A stretch of DNA of 64,000 nucleotides from the NCBI GenBank assembly GCA_020637555.1, contig JACKKF010000013.1, forward strand, positions 124,001 to 188,000, in the 5' to 3' direction. The notes under the pieces were generated by a model that did no database searches, was not told where the DNA came from, and saw only the letters and a program-made list of their open reading frames with translations. The stretch is from Rhodobacter sp. Its GTDB lineage: Bacteria > Pseudomonadota > Alphaproteobacteria > Rhodobacterales > Rhodobacteraceae. Of this stretch, positions 63,003 through 64,000 are shown in pieces; the stretch's first letter is position 1, and the number at the start of each line of letters is the position of its first letter. The position numbers were made by a program, and so were the translations under genes.

Positions 63003-64000
63003 GGTGCGGTCGCCTCCATCAGGGCATCCCAGCGCGGGTTTCTGTCCCCCAGGAATCTGAGCGCCCCCCAGCTTCCCCAGATCGACGGCTTGCCGATATC
63101 CATATAGGCCATGAAGGGCGCAGGCGTCAGCCGCTGCCACCCGGCGATCAGCGCGCGATACAGCTCGCCCATCTGCGGCGCGTAGTTCAGCGTCTCGAAG
63201 AACGCCGCAAGTTCGGTGTCGCCGTGATCCTCGGGGCGGACAACCACATGCGTGCCGCCTTCATACATGACCAGCCCCATGCCGTATTGCCGCGCAACCT
63301 CGACATGATGGGCCAGCGTGCGGTCCAGCAGATCCTGGATCGAATTCTCGGGATCGCCCGAGGTTCCACCGTTCAGCAGCTCGGCCGCTGCCCAGTCCAA
63401 CGCCCGGTCAAAGCGGTGCTCGGTCACATAGCTGTCGCGCGCGGCGCCCGTCAGGCCCTGCGCATCGGCGGCGGTCTCGGCCGCGGACCGGCTGTCGCGC
63501 AGCCACTGCTGGATCATCTCGCGCTTGCGTTCGGAATGAAGTTCCGCGGTGAAATAGCCGGTGACAGCCAGCACGTCGAAGGCCTCGTGCGGTGGGCGGT
63601 GGGCTGGGTCCTCGGCCATATAGTCGGGGGCTTCCAGCATGTCGTGCTCCAGGCCCAGCCAGCCGGTGAACAGGCCCAGAACCCGCACCCGTCGCGCGGT
63701 CTGGTCGCCATAGACGCCGTCGATCAGGCGCATCACCTCGGCGGCGCGAACGGCGCCGAACTCAACCCATTTCCAATCCTGGTTCCAGCGCCTGCGGGCG
63801 TTCTGTTCGGCCCAGTCCGCCTGCTGGAAGCCCCAGTTCCAGACCTCGTTCGAAAACTCGAACCAGGCGCGCAGATCGGGCCGCAGGCCGTCGCGCACCA
63901 TCCGGGCAAAGGCCTGGACATAGGCGTCATCGGCCAGATGGGGCAGCGTGAACCAGGGCTCTGCGCCGGTCTCGTTCGCAAGACGCAACAGGATCTCGAG
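62999..64000 (-). CDS. Clan-A glycoside hydrolase-like protein, N-terminus outside window
   Basis: At least 333 C-terminal residues are visible, and the frame continues beyond base 64000. LRAWFEFSNEVWNWGFQQADWA contains the Asn-Glu acid/base pair typical of clan GH-A, and YGMGLVMYEGGTHVVV offers a plausible nucleophile Glu on a later strand. The intervening text (DVLAVTGYFTAELHS, EHRFDRALDWAAAELL) is consistent with a TIM barrel. The family (GH5, GH30, GH39 or other) cannot be decided without the N-terminus, and a carbohydrate-binding domain or signal peptide could be missing. It is coupled to the downstream GT2 by a GTGA overlap. Confidence 0.7.
   Translation of the reverse strand, partial: LEILLRLANETGAEPWFTLPHLADDAYVQAFARMVRDGLRPDLRAWFEFSNEVWNWGFQQADWAEQNARRRWNQDWKWVEFGAVRAAEVMRLIDGVYGDQTARRVRVLGLFTGWLGLEHDMLEAPDYMAEDPAHRPPHEAFDVLAVTGYFTAELHSERKREMIQQWLRDSRSAAETAADAQGLTGAARDSYVTEHRFDRALDWAAAELLNGGTSGDPENSIQDLLDRTLAHHVEVARQYGMGLVMYEGGTHVVVRPEDHGDTELAAFFETLNYAPQMGELYRALIAGWQRLTPAPFMAYMDIGKPSIWGSWGALRFLGDRNPRWDALMEATAP

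Overview
The window is GC-rich chromosomal DNA of an alphaproteobacterium, very probably Rhodobacteraceae (Roseobacter/Rhodobacter lineage). This is supported by a RegB redox histidine kinase divergent from a senC-type gene, by the order rho-mnmE-mnmG-rsmG-parA-parB facing maf-aroE-coaE-dnaQ, and by intergenic repeats of a type I recall from this family. No tRNA, rRNA, insertion sequence, phage or CRISPR was seen; genus and species cannot be read from the sequence.

Region 1 (1-23.1 kb) is housekeeping. It holds senC' / regB, a PAS-only protein, trxA, the addAB recombination nuclease with tsaE, hslVU, a thioesterase with a membrane protein, argG, a 46-residue membrane protein too small for routine calling, a PfkB-family sugar kinase coupled to maeB, mutS, and grpE-hrcA. 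Stop/start overlaps are common; four of them have the 8-bp form ATGNNTGA.

Region 2 (23.1-36.8 kb) is the replication-origin and segregation neighbourhood. rph-rdgB-hemW converges on parB-parA-rsmG-mnmG-mnmE-rho. Three parS palindromes lie at 24476, 27925 and 29829. Two of them contain the GTG start codon of the gene they precede (hemW, mnmG), and the third is inside the rsmG coding sequence. The rho/maf intergenic region (32412-32885) is AT-rich, has two perfect and two one-mismatch DnaA boxes, and is the best oriC candidate. maf-aroE-coaE-dnaQ and a flavoprotein are transcribed rightwards from it.

Region 3 (36.7-49.2 kb) is the most unusual part. It is a tightly coupled four-gene biosynthetic unit on the minus strand: a PKS (KS-AT-KR-DH-ACP-TE), a family-2 glycosyltransferase, an NRPS and a phosphopantetheinyl transferase. 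The NRPS has an N-terminal formyltransferase-like domain, a degenerate condensation-like remnant, an adenylation domain interrupted between motifs A4 and A5 by a luciferase-like flavin monooxygenase, and a carrier domain. The four genes overlap by 4 bp or are 1 bp apart, so they are probably made together. The product is unknown; a glycosylated, possibly N-formylated and oxidised amino-acid/polyketide hybrid is the simplest reading.

Region 4 (49.2-64 kb) surrounds that unit with exopolysaccharide/O-antigen genes. These are a Wzy-like polymerase 91 bp upstream of the PKS on the same strand, WecG/TagA, three glycosyltransferases, Wzz, a CpsD-like ATPase with a substituted P-loop lysine, a Wzx flippase and an edge-truncated clan-A glycoside hydrolase. 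A thiolase / acyl-CoA synthetase / PCC-domain operon and idi interrupt this set.
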